Assembly (NCBI GenBank): GCA_011391085.1
Contig: JAABRD010000030.1
Coordinates: 1-64,000 of the forward strand
DNA from: Thiotrichaceae bacterium
Lineage (GTDB): Bacteria > Pseudomonadota > Gammaproteobacteria > Beggiatoales > Beggiatoaceae
Direction of reading: 5' to 3'
DNA: 64,000 nt
Shown here: piece by piece, positions 23,923 to 32,489 of the stretch
How positions within the stretch are numbered: position 1 is the stretch's first letter
Layout of the letters: the number at the start of each line of letters is the position of its first letter
Made by a program: the position numbers and the translations under genes
Notes under the pieces: model-generated
Told to the model about the DNA's origin: nothing
Database searches by the model: none
What the model saw: the letters and a program-made list of their open reading frames with translations, nothing else

Positions 23923-25419
23923 TTATTCATTGATAAACATAGAGTGTCTCCAAGTTTGATCTTCTCTTTCAAACAGACGTTGACTCTCTTTGGGTCCCCA
24001 GCTACCGGCGAGATAGGTGGGGATGTAATCGCGTTCGGTGGCCCATACTCGTAAGATGGGGTCAACCACTTGCCAGGCGGATTCTACTTCATCTTGGCGT
24101 AAAAATAAAGAACGATCTCCTTCAATAATGTCGAGGAGGAGTCCTTGATAGGCGTCTTTGAGATCTTCTTCATTGTGAGGAAGACTGGCATCTAAACTGA
24201 GGGGACGGGTGTTCATTTCTAAGCCGGATTCTTTCACTGTCAGTTCAGCTTTCAGACATTCTTTGGGTTGGATGCCCAACAGAATCCAGTTGGGACGCAT
24301 CTGTTGCAGTTGAGAAGGTTTAAAAAATTGTTGCGGAGGTTGTTTAAAACAAATGCCTACCATCGATTGACTGGTAGCCAGACGTTTGCCAGTGCGTAAG
24401 TAAAAAGGAACGCCTTTCCACCGCCAGTTGTCAATAAACAATTTCATGGCCGCGTAAGTTTCCGTGACGCTGTTTTTAGGCACGTTGTCTTCTTGGAGAT
24501 AACCCTTGACTTTTTGACCTTGGAGAGTGTCTGCGGTATATTGGGCCCTAACGGCGTGGGCATGAACGGCATTGAGTGGAATGGGACGAATGGATTTGAG
24601 AACTTTGACTTTTTCATCGCGCAAGGCTTCAGCCTCCATAGACACAGGGGGTTCCATGGCAACGAGACTGAGGACTTGAAGGAGGTGACTTTGTATCATG
24701 TCCCGCAGGGACCCTGCGCTGTCATAGTAGTTGGCCCGACTTCCCACGCCTACCGTTTCGGAATGGGAGATTTGGATATGGTCAATGTAATGACGGTTCC
24801 ACAGCGGTTCCAACATGAGGTTGGCAAAACGGAAGACGAGGACGTTTTGAACCGTGGCCTTGCCCAAATAGTGGTCAATCCGATAGATTTGGTTTTCATG
24901 AAGGTGTTTGGAAAGTTGCCGTTGCAAATTATGGGCACTCTCAAGGTCACTGCCAAAGGGTTTTTCAACGACCACCCGGCGCCACACATTTGCTTCTTCT
25001 TTGAGAAGTCCCACCGTGCTTAAATGTTCCACGGTGGTACCAAATTGATCCGGCGGAATAGCCATGTAGAAGGCCATATTGGGTGGAAAGAGAGGGTCCG
25101 TCGTCAGTCGATTTTGCAAACCTTGATACATAGCAGACTTGGTCAAGTCGCCTTCAAAGTAGTGAAGACGTGCTTGAAAACGTTCTGCAAAGAGTGTTTC
25201 ATCTAATTCCTGATTGGCTTTACGAAGTTTGGTGACTAACATGTCTCTGACTTCTGCAATCCATTGGTCATGGTTCCAAGGTCGTCTACCAATGGCGAGG
25301 ATAATCGTGCCAGGGGGTAAGCGTCCAGCCACTTCTAGGTGATAAAGGGCCGGCATGAGTTTTTCACGGGAGAGGTTGCCGGTGGCGCCAAAGATGATGT
25401 AGGTGCAGGGTTCGGTCAT
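23923..25419 (-). CDS. zwf: Glucose-6-phosphate 1-dehydrogenase
   Basis: A 498-residue enzyme converting glucose-6-phosphate to 6-phosphogluconolactone, the entry to the oxidative pentose phosphate or Entner-Doudoroff route. The nucleotide-binding start is IIFGATGNLSREKLMPALYH. The catalytic signature RIDHYLGK, the VEKPFGSDL motif, and substrate-binding KRLATSQSMVGICFK-type and NRPL-like segments are present. I take the ATG at 25419 (MTEPCTY). The longer frame to 25479 reads through a palindromic repeat (DTLRLIHPTL is repeat-encoded). No 6-phosphogluconolactonase or edd/eda genes are adjacent. Confidence 0.95.
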   Translation of the reverse strand: MTEPCTYIIFGATGNLSREKLMPALYHLEVAGRLPPGTIILAIGRRPWNHDQWIAEVRDMLVTKLRKANQELDETLFAERFQARLHYFEGDLTKSAMYQGLQNRLTTDPLFPPNMAFYMAIPPDQFGTTVEHLSTVGLLKEEANVWRRVVVEKPFGSDLESAHNLQRQLSKHLHENQIYRIDHYLGKATVQNVLVFRFANLMLEPLWNRHYIDHIQISHSETVGVGSRANYYDSAGSLRDMIQSHLLQVLSLVAMEPPVSMEAEALRDEKVKVLKSIRPIPLNAVHAHAVRAQYTADTLQGQKVKGYLQEDNVPKNSVTETYAAMKLFIDNWRWKGVPFYLRTGKRLATSQSMVGICFKQPPQQFFKPSQLQQMRPNWILLGIQPKECLKAELTVKESGLEMNTRPLSLDASLPHNEEDLKDAYQGLLLDIIEGDRSLFLRQDEVESAWQVVDPILRVWATERDYIPTYLAGSWGPKESQRLFEREDQTWRHSMFINE

Positions 25420-25450
25420 AAGAGGGTTCCTTATGTTAAGGTTAGTTAAG

Positions 25451-25566
25451 GTAGGGTGGATTAAGCGAAGCGTATCCACCTTCGTTTCGACTATGGTGGA
25501 TACGCTTCGCTTAATCCACCCTACGTTAGTCGACCATGGTGGATACGCTTCGCTTAATCCACCCTA
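25451..25566. repeat. GTAGGGTGGATTAAGCG element with an extra half
   Basis: A complete inverted element (25451-25524) followed by a third arm (25537-25566), immediately upstream of zwf. It is followed by a TATCCATTATCCAC simple repeat at 25590-25627. Confidence 0.88.
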
Positions 25567-25589
25567 CGTTAGTCGACTGCTGAAATTCA

Positions 25590-25627
25590 CTATCCATTAT
25601 CCACTATCCATTATCCACTATCCACTG
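25590..25627. repeat. TATCCATTATCCAC simple repeat
   Basis: Six TATCC units separated by AC or AT spacers in the divergent region between zwf and the unknown operon. This is one of at least seven such tracts close to gene starts in this window. Confidence 0.8.
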
Positions 25628-25695
25628 TTTTACTAATATTCTAATATTGTTAAAGTTCTTGGTTTTTTTGTCAATCCAGATTAGACTAATATGGT

Positions 25696-25995
25696 ATGAA
25701 ATATTATTGTCATATAACCTCTTGCGTGACATATCAGGCGTATCAATTTGGGATGGCGAACTTAACTGTTCAGCATTATGCCAGGTTGAAAGAGTTTGTC
25801 CAAAATTTGGGTGAAAATACTTATCCACCAAATATTAGCGTGTTGCATATTAAGCATAGTCAGTTTTTCCTAGATTTTCCAGGCTATGGTTTTCCCGTAT
25901 TTAAAATCAGTTTTTACCCTTGGACACCGCCTGAACAAGTGACGTATTATTTGGAGTTACTTAATAACTATTTGGTGCAATTATTACAGATATAA
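25696..25995 (+). CDS. Hypothetical protein, first gene of an unknown operon
   Basis: Up to 99 residues. A more natural start may be the ATG at 25753 (MANLTVQHYARLKEF), giving 80 residues. It is rich in aromatic residues and has a predicted alpha-beta pattern (LHIKHSQFFLDFPG, FKISFYPWTPPEQVTYYLELLNNYL). I recognise no family. The next gene starts 30 bp later with a strong ribosome site, on the same strand, so co-transcription is likely. Lower confidence that it is translated, as the ribosome site is weak at either start. Confidence 0.5.
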   Translation: MKYYCHITSCVTYQAYQFGMANLTVQHYARLKEFVQNLGENTYPPNISVLHIKHSQFFLDFPGYGFPVFKISFYPWTPPEQVTYYLELLNNYLVQLLQI

Positions 25996-26025
25996 CGCGC
26001 CATCAACCGCTTTTGGAGGAAGATT

Positions 26026-26454
26026 ATGAATGATAGACATGTGTATATCATCAATGTGACTAAGTTATTTGACGCATTGAATGATAAGAGAAAAAAGAAT
26101 GTGTTGGACGAGATCGACAATCCGTTGATTGCCAGCAAGTTAGGAATTTTGTTTGCCCTCAAAACCAATGGTTATGTGAATTTCAAGGGCGAATCCGTGC
26201 AGTTGAATGATTCTCAACTGATTGCCTTGCAAGAAATTCTTGACCAACATTTTAATGTCGAGATGACCGCAGAAATACGCCATTTGGTCACCACAGAAGA
26301 ACAGTGGCAAACAGAAATGGCAGCCAATATTTCTCAATTGACCGTGCCTACGACGGTTTCCATGTCCTCGCCTAAAGAGGGGGGGGTATTCAATAAAATC
26401 AAGGGATTGTTCCGGAACAGAACCCATTTGCAACAGCAGGAGAGTCACGCATGA
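26026..26454 (+). CDS. Hypothetical protein, second gene of an unknown operon
   Basis: A 142-residue protein with no recognised domain. The first ~100 residues look like a compact alpha-beta domain (VYIINVTKLFDALND, LGILFALKTNGYVNFKG, QLNDSQLIALQEILDQHF), and the tail is polar and basic with a possible membrane-associating helix (GGVFNKIKGLFRN). It has an excellent ribosome site, GGAGGAAG. It overlaps the next gene as ATGA. The coupling suggests the two products act together. Confidence 0.7.
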   Translation: MNDRHVYIINVTKLFDALNDKRKKNVLDEIDNPLIASKLGILFALKTNGYVNFKGESVQLNDSQLIALQEILDQHFNVEMTAEIRHLVTTEEQWQTEMAANISQLTVPTTVSMSSPKEGGVFNKIKGLFRNRTHLQQQESHA

Positions 26455-27665
26455 AGATGGTTGGGGATACGCATGGATTGCCGCCGGTCACCGCTATCGG
26501 CGGGCAGAATCTTATCGGTGGCTTAAGTCGAGTGTTTCATTGTAATCATTACAATGCTTATCTACAAATGACGGTGTTGTTGACGCAATATATTCCCAAC
26601 CATCAACCCGAAGGTCTGTTGAAGGATGCGGTGACACCGTTGATTTTTAGGCTGAAACAGCAAGGTTATACCAATCCGCAATTGATTGCAGAATTTTCTC
26701 ATTGCGGTTTTGGTATTTTGCAATCCGTGGCTGAAAAAATTTGGGAAACGCCCAGTTCTCATTATGGTCAAGCCATTTATTTACATGGCAAGCCCAAAAA
26801 GAGTTGTTATTTCAATTGCGGTTATATCCAGGGAATGGTGGAAAAAACGGTGGTAGAAAATCATTGTCAATTGGAAGGGGCCACCGCGGATCATTTTACT
26901 GTGTCCGATCAAAACGTGACGGTGGAAAATTACCTGACTCGTGACTTCCCGTTGCAAACTCAGATTCCTAAACGCTTTGAAGTGAACAGCGGTCAAACAT
27001 TTGTCACTCGTGTCGATGAGGAACAAATCATTTCCGTCGTCAAGACATTGCCTCTCTATGGCAAACGTGGCCCCAATGAGACAGGGTTAATTGACGCCTT
27101 TGGAGTGGTCCTGACCAACCATTTTGCGGATTATTACAACCGCATTTCGTATGAAACTTATTTTGCCATGTGCAAGGCGGGGATGCCTGAAGAAGAAAGT
27201 AAGGAGATGTTCATTCAGGCCGGCCATATTTGTGCCTTTAACACCTTTGGCGGGATTATGAGTAGCCCAGAGTGGTCTAGCCTCGTGGCGCCAATGTGTG
27301 AAACTCGAGAAGATTGGTTACACGGCATGATAGCGGTCATCAATGCGTTGGGATGGGGCGTGTTTCGCGTGGAAAAAATTGACGTAGACAAAGAATTTAT
27401 CGTGCGTGTCTATAATTCCTACGAAGGCGTGGGCTATCGGCGGACGTATCCCGTCACCACGGACAAAAATATCTCCTTTTTAGGAATGGGCGCCGTGTTG
27501 GGACTGATACATTTACTATGGAAAGTGGATATTCGCGAACGTCCTGCGTTGACTCAAGAATTTTACGTCAAGCAGTTCAATCGGCCCGAGAATAGCTACC
27601 ATGTGGAACAAACCCATGCCATTGCGGCGGGGGATGAGTATGATAGGTTTGTGGTGTTTAGGTAG
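26451..27665 (+). CDS. Hypothetical protein, apparently two related halves
   Basis: A 404-residue cytoplasmic protein with no family I can name. The N-terminal half (~20-165) and the C-terminal half (~215-380) both look like ligand-binding alpha-beta domains with conserved His/Cys (FHCNHYNAYLQM, FSHCGFGILQ, FNCGYIQGMVE; MCKAGMPEEESKEMFIQAGHICAF, LGWGVFRVEKID). The segment ATADHFT near the end of the first half recalls the tail of V4R/XylR-N-like domains, a weak hint only. It has no signal peptide. It ends the three-gene operon and is followed by a short palindrome. Several cysteines could bind metal or sense redox. Confidence 0.75.
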   Translation: MKMVGDTHGLPPVTAIGGQNLIGGLSRVFHCNHYNAYLQMTVLLTQYIPNHQPEGLLKDAVTPLIFRLKQQGYTNPQLIAEFSHCGFGILQSVAEKIWETPSSHYGQAIYLHGKPKKSCYFNCGYIQGMVEKTVVENHCQLEGATADHFTVSDQNVTVENYLTRDFPLQTQIPKRFEVNSGQTFVTRVDEEQIISVVKTLPLYGKRGPNETGLIDAFGVVLTNHFADYYNRISYETYFAMCKAGMPEEESKEMFIQAGHICAFNTFGGIMSSPEWSSLVAPMCETREDWLHGMIAVINALGWGVFRVEKIDVDKEFIVRVYNSYEGVGYRRTYPVTTDKNISFLGMGAVLGLIHLLWKVDIRERPALTQEFYVKQFNRPENSYHVEQTHAIAAGDEYDRFVVFR

Positions 27666-27679
27666 GAAACCACGAACGG

Positions 27680-27716
27680 GTAAGAAACTAAGTTTCTTGA
27701 AGAAACTTAGTTTCTG
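27680..27716. terminator. AAGAAACTAAGTTTCTT palindrome pair
   Basis: Two copies of the palindrome lie 15 bp after the stop of the unknown operon, forming a hairpin with AAGAAACT stems. It is a relative of the pair at 8120-8160, which likewise lies just after a gene end. Confidence 0.5.
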
Positions 27717-27775
27717 TGACACGGTTGTGGCCTGTAGGGTGACAGACTGACCACATACCAACTGGTCAGGCATAC

Positions 27776-28141
27776 TTACTTAACCGCAATCGCAGCCTTT
27801 AACGGACTCACCGCCGCGGCCTGCTTGAGACCGTCTTGGAACCACTCCGTCAGTTGCTTTTTGGTATCCATCACCATCTCCACGGACACCCGCACGTTGT
27901 TGAAGAATTTTTTGTTAAATTCTTCTGTCAGTTGAGACTGGGTGGTATACACATCCGACAACCGCTTGGCTTGGCTAAGGCCATGCACCTGCTTGCTACC
28001 GCTATCCACATAAATCCCCACCATATCCATTTGCTGTTGCGCCAAATTCATCATCAAATCACTGTTGATGCTGGCAAATTTCTGGGCGGAGGCGAAAGTC
28101 TGTTGGTTCAAATCAAACCATTGTTTCATAAAGTTTTGCAT
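27776..28141 (-). CDS. Phasin family protein (PHB granule)
   Basis: A 121-residue helical protein of the PhaP phasin family, which coats polyhydroxybutyrate granules. Marks: MKQWFDLNQQTFASAQKFASINSDLMMNLAQQQMD, then amphipathic helices, and the Ala-rich end (AAAVSPLKAAIAV). I start at the ATG at 28141, which follows GAGGATT. The longer frame to 28195 adds 18 codons that read through a possible PhaR operator. It implies that the organism stores PHB. No phaC/phaB genes are adjacent. Confidence 0.85.
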   Translation of the reverse strand: MQNFMKQWFDLNQQTFASAQKFASINSDLMMNLAQQQMDMVGIYVDSGSKQVHGLSQAKRLSDVYTTQSQLTEEFNKKFFNNVRVSVEMVMDTKKQLTEWFQDGLKQAAAVSPLKAAIAVK

Positions 28142-28187
28142 ATAGAATCCTCGAATTGAAGTCCAAATCTGCCGACCTGGACATTTA

Positions 28188-28202
28188 TGTTGCACCGCAC
28201 AA
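28188..28202. promoter_or_regulatory. Imperfect PhaR-like palindrome upstream of phasin
   Basis: TGTTGCACCGCACAA, an imperfect version of the palindrome at 28321-28335, centred about 54 bp upstream of the phasin start. PhaR repressors of PHB genes bind TGC-rich palindromes. The link is by analogy. Confidence 0.4.
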
Positions 28203-28320
28203 AATGCAGTGGAAATAAAAAGGCTTATAAAAGCCTCATGAAAAATAAAATTAAGGTGAATCCCTTCTGGGGCCTACACTTTAGAAGTATCCATCTGGAA
28301 TGTAGCCCCTAAATCGTCTA

Positions 28321-28335
28321 TGTTGCACTGCAACA
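28321..28335. promoter_or_regulatory. Perfect PhaR-like palindrome
   Basis: TGTTGCACTGCAACA is a perfect 15-bp palindrome about 187 bp upstream of the phasin start. TTGCA-type TGC-rich palindromes are the kind of site bound by PhaR, which leaves the promoter when PHB granules form. Two such sites on one side of the phasin gene support a real operator. No phaR gene is in the window. Confidence 0.45.
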
Positions 28336-28458
28336 ATAATAACACGAAAAAAGGCGTTTCAATGACACCTCTTGCCTGATTCTATATATAAGGGTGACAT
28401 TAAACAAACTCAAGTCCACCTGATTTAAAAAAATAAAATACATTTTATTTATGGATTC

Positions 28459-28684
28459 AGGAGTCCAAAGCGCAGCTTTATAGTAATATTCCTCATTTGT
28501 ACCATACCTCCCCCAGATTGCCGTGACTGTAGTGACTGTAGGGTGGATTAAGCGAAGCGTATCCACCACTTTTTATAGATTTTGGTGGATACGCTTCGCT
28601 TAATCCACCCTACGAGAGAGAGGGACATAGGAGTGAGAATATCACTATACCAGGCCATGGACAAAGCGTCGTTTTGGACTCCTG
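28459..28684. repeat. Three palindromic repeat families nested in one another
   Basis: The outer element has arms CAGGAGTCCAAAGCG (28459) and its complement (ending 28684). Inside lies the TATAGTAATATTCCTC element (28479-28494 and 28631-28649). Inside that lies a complete GTAGGGTGGATTAAGCG element (28538-28613). Each inner element interrupts the outer one, giving a relative order of insertion. It occupies much of the 690-bp gap between phasin and clpB. Confidence 0.88.
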
Positions 28685-28716
28685 AAATTGACCTGGTCTT
28701 TTTTGCCATTCTATGA

Positions 28717-28826
28717 CGGATAATGGATAATAAACAATAAATAATGAGTGCCACAAATCAGGTCATATCACCCTGTCAATAGCACCCCCCATTATTCATT
28801 ATTTATTATCCATTCTTCATTAAACA
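28717..28826. repeat. GGATAATGGATAATAA simple repeat and its inverted partner
   Basis: GGATAATGGATAATAAACAA (28720 on) faces CATTATTCATTATTTATTAT (28790 on), forming an AT-rich inverted pair just upstream of clpB. The longer clpB frame begins inside it, which is why the internal ATG is preferred. Confidence 0.7.
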
Positions 28827-28828
28827 TT

Positions 28829-31420
28829 ATGAACCTAGACAAACTGACCACCAAATTTCAACAAGCCCTCTCCAACGCCCAAAGTCTCGCTGCCAGACGT
28901 GACCACCGTTTTATCGAACCCGCCCATCTCCTGTTGGCCATGTTAGACCAAGCCGATACCGGGATTCCGCAACTCCTCGCCCGCGTCGGGGCCAATACTC
29001 ACCAAATTCGTACCGGCCTCCTTGACATTCTCGATAGAATCGACAAAGTCAAATCTAACCAAGGAGAAATTTACCCCTCCAATGACCTCACGCGCATTTT
29101 AAATGTCACCGACAAACTTGCCCAACAACACAAAGATACTTATATCTCCAGCGAGTTGTTTTTACTGGCAGCGGCACAAGATAAAGGTAACGTCGGGGAA
29201 TTGTTGCGCAAATCCGGTGCCGACAAATCTCTTCTTGACCAAGCCATTCAACAAACTCGTGGCGGTACCCAAGTCCATGACCCCAATGCTGAAGAACAAC
29301 GGCAAGTTCTGGAAAAATACACCATTGACCTCACCGCCCGCGCCGCCCACGGCAAACTGGATCCCGTCATTGGCCGCGATGACGAAATCCGGCGCGTCAT
29401 TCAAGTTTTACAACGGCGCACCAAAAACAACCCCGTCCTCATTGGTGAAGCCGGCGTCGGCAAAAGTGCCATTGTGGAAGGACTTGCCCAACGCATTCTC
29501 AACAGCGAAGTCCCCGAAGGTCTCAAAAACAAACGCCTCCTCTCCCTAGACATGGGGTCCCTCATTGCCGGGGCCAAATATCGTGGTGACTTTGAAGAAC
29601 GCTTAAAAGCCGTTATCAACGAACTGTCTAAACAAGAAGGCCAAATTATCCTCTTCATTGACGAACTACACACCATGGTCGGCGCTGGCAAAGCCGAAGG
29701 CGCCATGGATGCTGGCAACATGTTGAAACCCGCCCTCGCCCGTGGCGAACTGCACTGCATTGGTGCCACCACGTTAGACGAATATCGTAAATACATGGAA
29801 AAAGATGCGGCCCTTGAACGACGTTTCCAAAAAGTGCTGGTCAATGAACCCAATGTGGAAGACACGATTGCCATTTTGCGTGGCCTGAAAGAACGTTATG
29901 AAGTGCATCACGGCGTGGACATCACCGACCCCGCCATTGTGGCCGCCGCCACCCTTTCCCAACGCTATATCACCGACCGGCAATTGCCAGACAAAGCCAT
30001 TGACCTCATTGATGAAGCCGCTAGTCGTATTCGCATGGAAATCGATTCGAAACCGGAACCGATAGACCGTCTGGACCGCCGCCTCATCCAACTGAAAATT
30101 GAACAAGCCGCCGTCAAAAAGGAAAAAGACGAGGCATCCAAAAAACGTCTGGACAAACTCAATGAAGAAATCCGCAGTATCGAAAAAGAACTAGCCGACC
30201 TCAATGAACTCTGGCGTGTTGAGAAAACCAGTGTTCAAGGCACTCATCATATCAAGGAGGAACTGGAAAAAACCCGCCTCGAAATGGAAGCTGCCCAACG
30301 CAAGGGCGACTGGGATAGTGTCGCTAAACTACAATATGAACGGATTCCCAGTTTAGAAAAACAATTGACCGCCGCCGGTCAAGCCGAAAAGACCTCCTTT
30401 AAACTCCTCCGCAATTCCGTCACCGATGAAGAAATTGCCGTTGTTGTCTCCAAATGGACCGGCATCCCGGTCAGCAAAATGTTAGAAGGCGAACGCGACA
30501 AATTATTGCGCATGGAAGAAGCCCTACATCAACGGGTCATTGGCCAAGAAGAGGCTGTACAATCAGTAGCCAATGCCATTCGCCGTGCCCGTGCCGGACT
30601 TGCCGACCCCCATCGTCCCAACGGTTCCTTCCTCTTCTTAGGACCCACCGGCGTTGGCAAAACCGAACTCTGCAAAGCCCTCGCCGGTTTTCTCTTTGAC
30701 ACCGACGAAGCGATGGTACGCATCGACATGTCCGAATTTATGGAAAAACATTCCGTCGCCCGTCTCATTGGCGCCCCACCCGGTTACGTGGGCTATGACG
30801 AAGGCGGTTATCTGACCGAAGCCATCCGCCGTCGTCCCTATTCTGTCATTCTCTTAGACGAAGTCGAAAAAGCCCACCCCGACGTCTTCGGCGTCCTCCT
30901 CCAAGTGCTAGACGATGGCCGTCTTACCGACGGCCAAGGACGCACGGTGGACTTTCGCAACTGCGTCATTGTGATGACTTCCAATTTAGGTTCACAACTG
31001 ATTCAAGAAATGGCTGGCGAAGAAAACTATGAAACCATGAAAATGTCCGTCATGGAAATCGTGGGACAGCACTTCCGCCCTGAATTTGTCAACCGCATTG
31101 ATGAAATCGTCGTCTTCCATCCCCTGGGTAAAGACCAAATTCACGCCATTGCCAACCTCCAAATCGAGTATTTACGCAAACGGTTACAATCCCAAAATAT
31201 TGGCTTACATGTCACCCCAGAAGCCATCCAACACTTGGGTAACGCTGGTTTTGACCCTGTATACGGTGCCCGTCCATTGAAACGGGCGATTCAACAGTTG
31301 TTAGAAAATCCCTTAGCCCAAGAAATTCTCGCTGGCAAATTTATCCCCGGCGACACCATTGAAGCCGAGTGGCGCAATGGCAAGATGCAATTTGGCAAGA
31401 CGTTGGCAGTAAAACGGTAA
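28829..31420 (+). CDS. clpB: Disaggregase ClpB
   Basis: An 863-residue AAA+ chaperone that, with DnaK, extracts proteins from aggregates. Order: Clp N-domain (1-145, [19 protein letters not shown]), AAA1 with Walker [11 protein letters not shown] and Walker [11 protein letters not shown], the coiled-coil M domain (~405-525) that separates ClpB from ClpA/ClpC, AAA2 with Walker [11 protein letters not shown] and Walker [12 protein letters not shown], and sensor 2 [10 protein letters not shown]. Pore loops KYRG and GYVG are present. Length is normal. I use the ATG at 28829. The 27 extra codons upstream are repeat-encoded. A sigma-32 promoter is expected, but I see only a weak -10-like CCCCAT at 28787. 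Confidence 0.97.
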   Translation: MNLDKLTTKFQQALSNAQSLAARRDHRFIEPAHLLLAMLDQADTGIPQLLARVGANTHQIRTGLLDILDRIDKVKSNQGEIYPSNDLTRILNVTDKLAQQHKDTYISSELFLLAAAQDKGNVGELLRKSGADKSLLDQAIQQTRGGTQVHDPNAEEQRQVLEKYTIDLTARAAHGKLDPVIGRDDEIRRVIQVLQRRTKNNPVLIGEAGVGKSAIVEGLAQRILNSEVPEGLKNKRLLSLDMGSLIAGAKYRGDFEERLKAVINELSKQEGQIILFIDELHTMVGAGKAEGAMDAGNMLKPALARGELHCIGATTLDEYRKYMEKDAALERRFQKVLVNEPNVEDTIAILRGLKERYEVHHGVDITDPAIVAAATLSQRYITDRQLPDKAIDLIDEAASRIRMEIDSKPEPIDRLDRRLIQLKIEQAAVKKEKDEASKKRLDKLNEEIRSIEKELADLNELWRVEKTSVQGTHHIKEELEKTRLEMEAAQRKGDWDSVAKLQYERIPSLEKQLTAAGQAEKTSFKLLRNSVTDEEIAVVVSKWTGIPVSKMLEGERDKLLRMEEALHQRVIGQEEAVQSVANAIRRARAGLADPHRPNGSFLFLGPTGVGKTELCKALAGFLFDTDEAMVRIDMSEFMEKHSVARLIGAPPGYVGYDEGGYLTEAIRRRPYSVILLDEVEKAHPDVFGVLLQVLDDGRLTDGQGRTVDFRNCVIVMTSNLGSQLIQEMAGEENYETMKMSVMEIVGQHFRPEFVNRIDEIVVFHPLGKDQIHAIANLQIEYLRKRLQSQNIGLHVTPEAIQHLGNAGFDPVYGARPLKRAIQQLLENPLAQEILAGKFIPGDTIEAEWRNGKMQFGKTLAVKR

Positions 31421-31430
31421 ACACCGAAAC

Positions 31431-31489
31431 CAGGAGTCCACAGCGTAGCTTTGCCATAGTCACGGACAAAGCTGCGCTTGGGACACCTG
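31431..31489. terminator. AGGAGTCCA hairpin after clpB
   Basis: Imperfect inverted arms CAGGAGTCCACAGCG and CGCTTGGGACACCTG start 10 bp past the clpB stop. This is the same family as the hairpin at 15011-15041 and a likely transcript end. Confidence 0.5.
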
Positions 31490-31503
31490 AACATCTAAAA
31501 ACT

Positions 31504-31619
31504 GGTAGTGATGCAATGTGGGTGATATATTTACCCTCTCCCCCGGCTTCTCTCCCAGAGGGAGAGGAGACGGGGGTGAGGGCAACTCCATGAATATCAG
31601 CCACATTGCATCACTACCT
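31504..31619. repeat. GGTAGTGATGCAATGTGGG element containing a second palindrome
   Basis: Outer arms GGTAGTGATGCAATGTG and CACATTGCATCACTACC enclose an imperfect CCCTCTCCCCCGGCTTCTC palindrome (31534-31582) of the family seen at 20145-20194. A second outer element with different contents is at 39198-39362. Confidence 0.85.
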
Positions 31620-31640
31620 AAATACTGAAGGAGATTTAAC

Positions 31641-32489
31641 ATGAAATACGTTGCCTCACTACGCTACGGCGTCATTTTTAAAAAAGCCTTTGGTGATGTG
31701 GAAGTCTTCACCCAATTTGTGAAAGACTTCACCGGCGTTCAACTGGAAATTGATAAAGTGGAAACCGAGAAATCGTTTGATCCACCCATTGGCAATGTCG
31801 ATTCGCGGTTTGACTTATACGCCCAAGACCTGAAAAACCGCGTGATTGTAGATATTCAACATCAGCATTTTGCCGACCACTATCATCGCTTTTTACACTA
31901 CCACTGCGCGGCATTGTTGGAACAAGTCAAGGGTGCGAAAAACTACCAGCCGGCGTTGCGCGTCTTTACCATTGTGGTGCTAACATCAGGCAATAAATAT
32001 AACTCCACCATTTCCACGATTCACTTTGACCCGGTGGATTTTGTGACACACAAACCCCTGGGTGAAATTGAACACCAGGTCTTATATTTGACCCCCAAAC
32101 ATCTTAATTCCGACATTCCCGAACCCTATCACGAATGGTTACAGGCCATTACCGACAGTCTGGATGAACAAGTGGAGGAGTCTGACTATCACAACCCTGT
32201 GGTGTTAAAAGTCTTTGACTTAATTCAACGGGATGGATTGACGCCTAAAGACCGTGCCCGGCTGAAAGATGAGTATAGCCTGGAGGAAGTTAAACAGGAG
32301 AGAGAAGCACAAATTCTCGCGCAAGGTATCACGCAAGGTATCACGCAAGGTATCACGCAAGGTATCACGCAAGGCGAACGAAAAATGCAATTCTCGTTGG
32401 CCCAAAAACTGTTGCAACAGGGACAACTGGACCTGGTCAGCATCGCGGATTTAACTGGTTTAACCATAGAGGAACTCCACTCACTATGA
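31641..32489 (+). CDS. Rpn family recombination-promoting nuclease / PD-(D/E)XK transposase-like, tandem copy 1
   Basis: A 282-residue protein of the Rpn/YhgA-like family, PD-(D/E)XK nucleases that promote recA-independent recombination. Core: YGVIFKKAFGD, FDPPIGNVDSRFDLYAQDLKNRVIVDIQHQH (Asp, then D-x-Q replacing the usual E-x-Q), and FLHYHCAALLEQV. A linker with four QGIT units precedes a C-terminal helix-turn-helix-like part (LDLVSIADLTGLTIEELHSL). The ribosome site AAGGAG is ideal. Its stop overlaps the start of the second copy. The metal ligands look slightly altered, so activity is uncertain. Confidence 0.8.
   Translation: MKYVASLRYGVIFKKAFGDVEVFTQFVKDFTGVQLEIDKVETEKSFDPPIGNVDSRFDLYAQDLKNRVIVDIQHQHFADHYHRFLHYHCAALLEQVKGAKNYQPALRVFTIVVLTSGNKYNSTISTIHFDPVDFVTHKPLGEIEHQVLYLTPKHLNSDIPEPYHEWLQAITDSLDEQVEESDYHNPVVLKVFDLIQRDGLTPKDRARLKDEYSLEEVKQEREAQILAQGITQGITQGITQGITQGERKMQFSLAQKLLQQGQLDLVSIADLTGLTIEELHSL
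32322..32369. repeat. 12-bp in-frame tandem repeat (QGIT coding)
   Basis: Four perfect CAAGGTATCACG units in tandem copy 1. The neighbouring copy has one unit at the same place (33163-33182). The difference is exactly 36 bp. Confidence 0.92.

Noticed and set aside
28766-28794. Sigma-32 heat-shock promoter for clpB
   Set aside because: A CCCCAT-like -10 is visible at 28787, but no CTTGAAA-like -35 stands at the right distance, so I did not list it.
29162-30768. Several antisense frames within clpB
   Set aside because: They are shadows of a strongly conserved gene. Long antisense frames are expected from its codon pattern.
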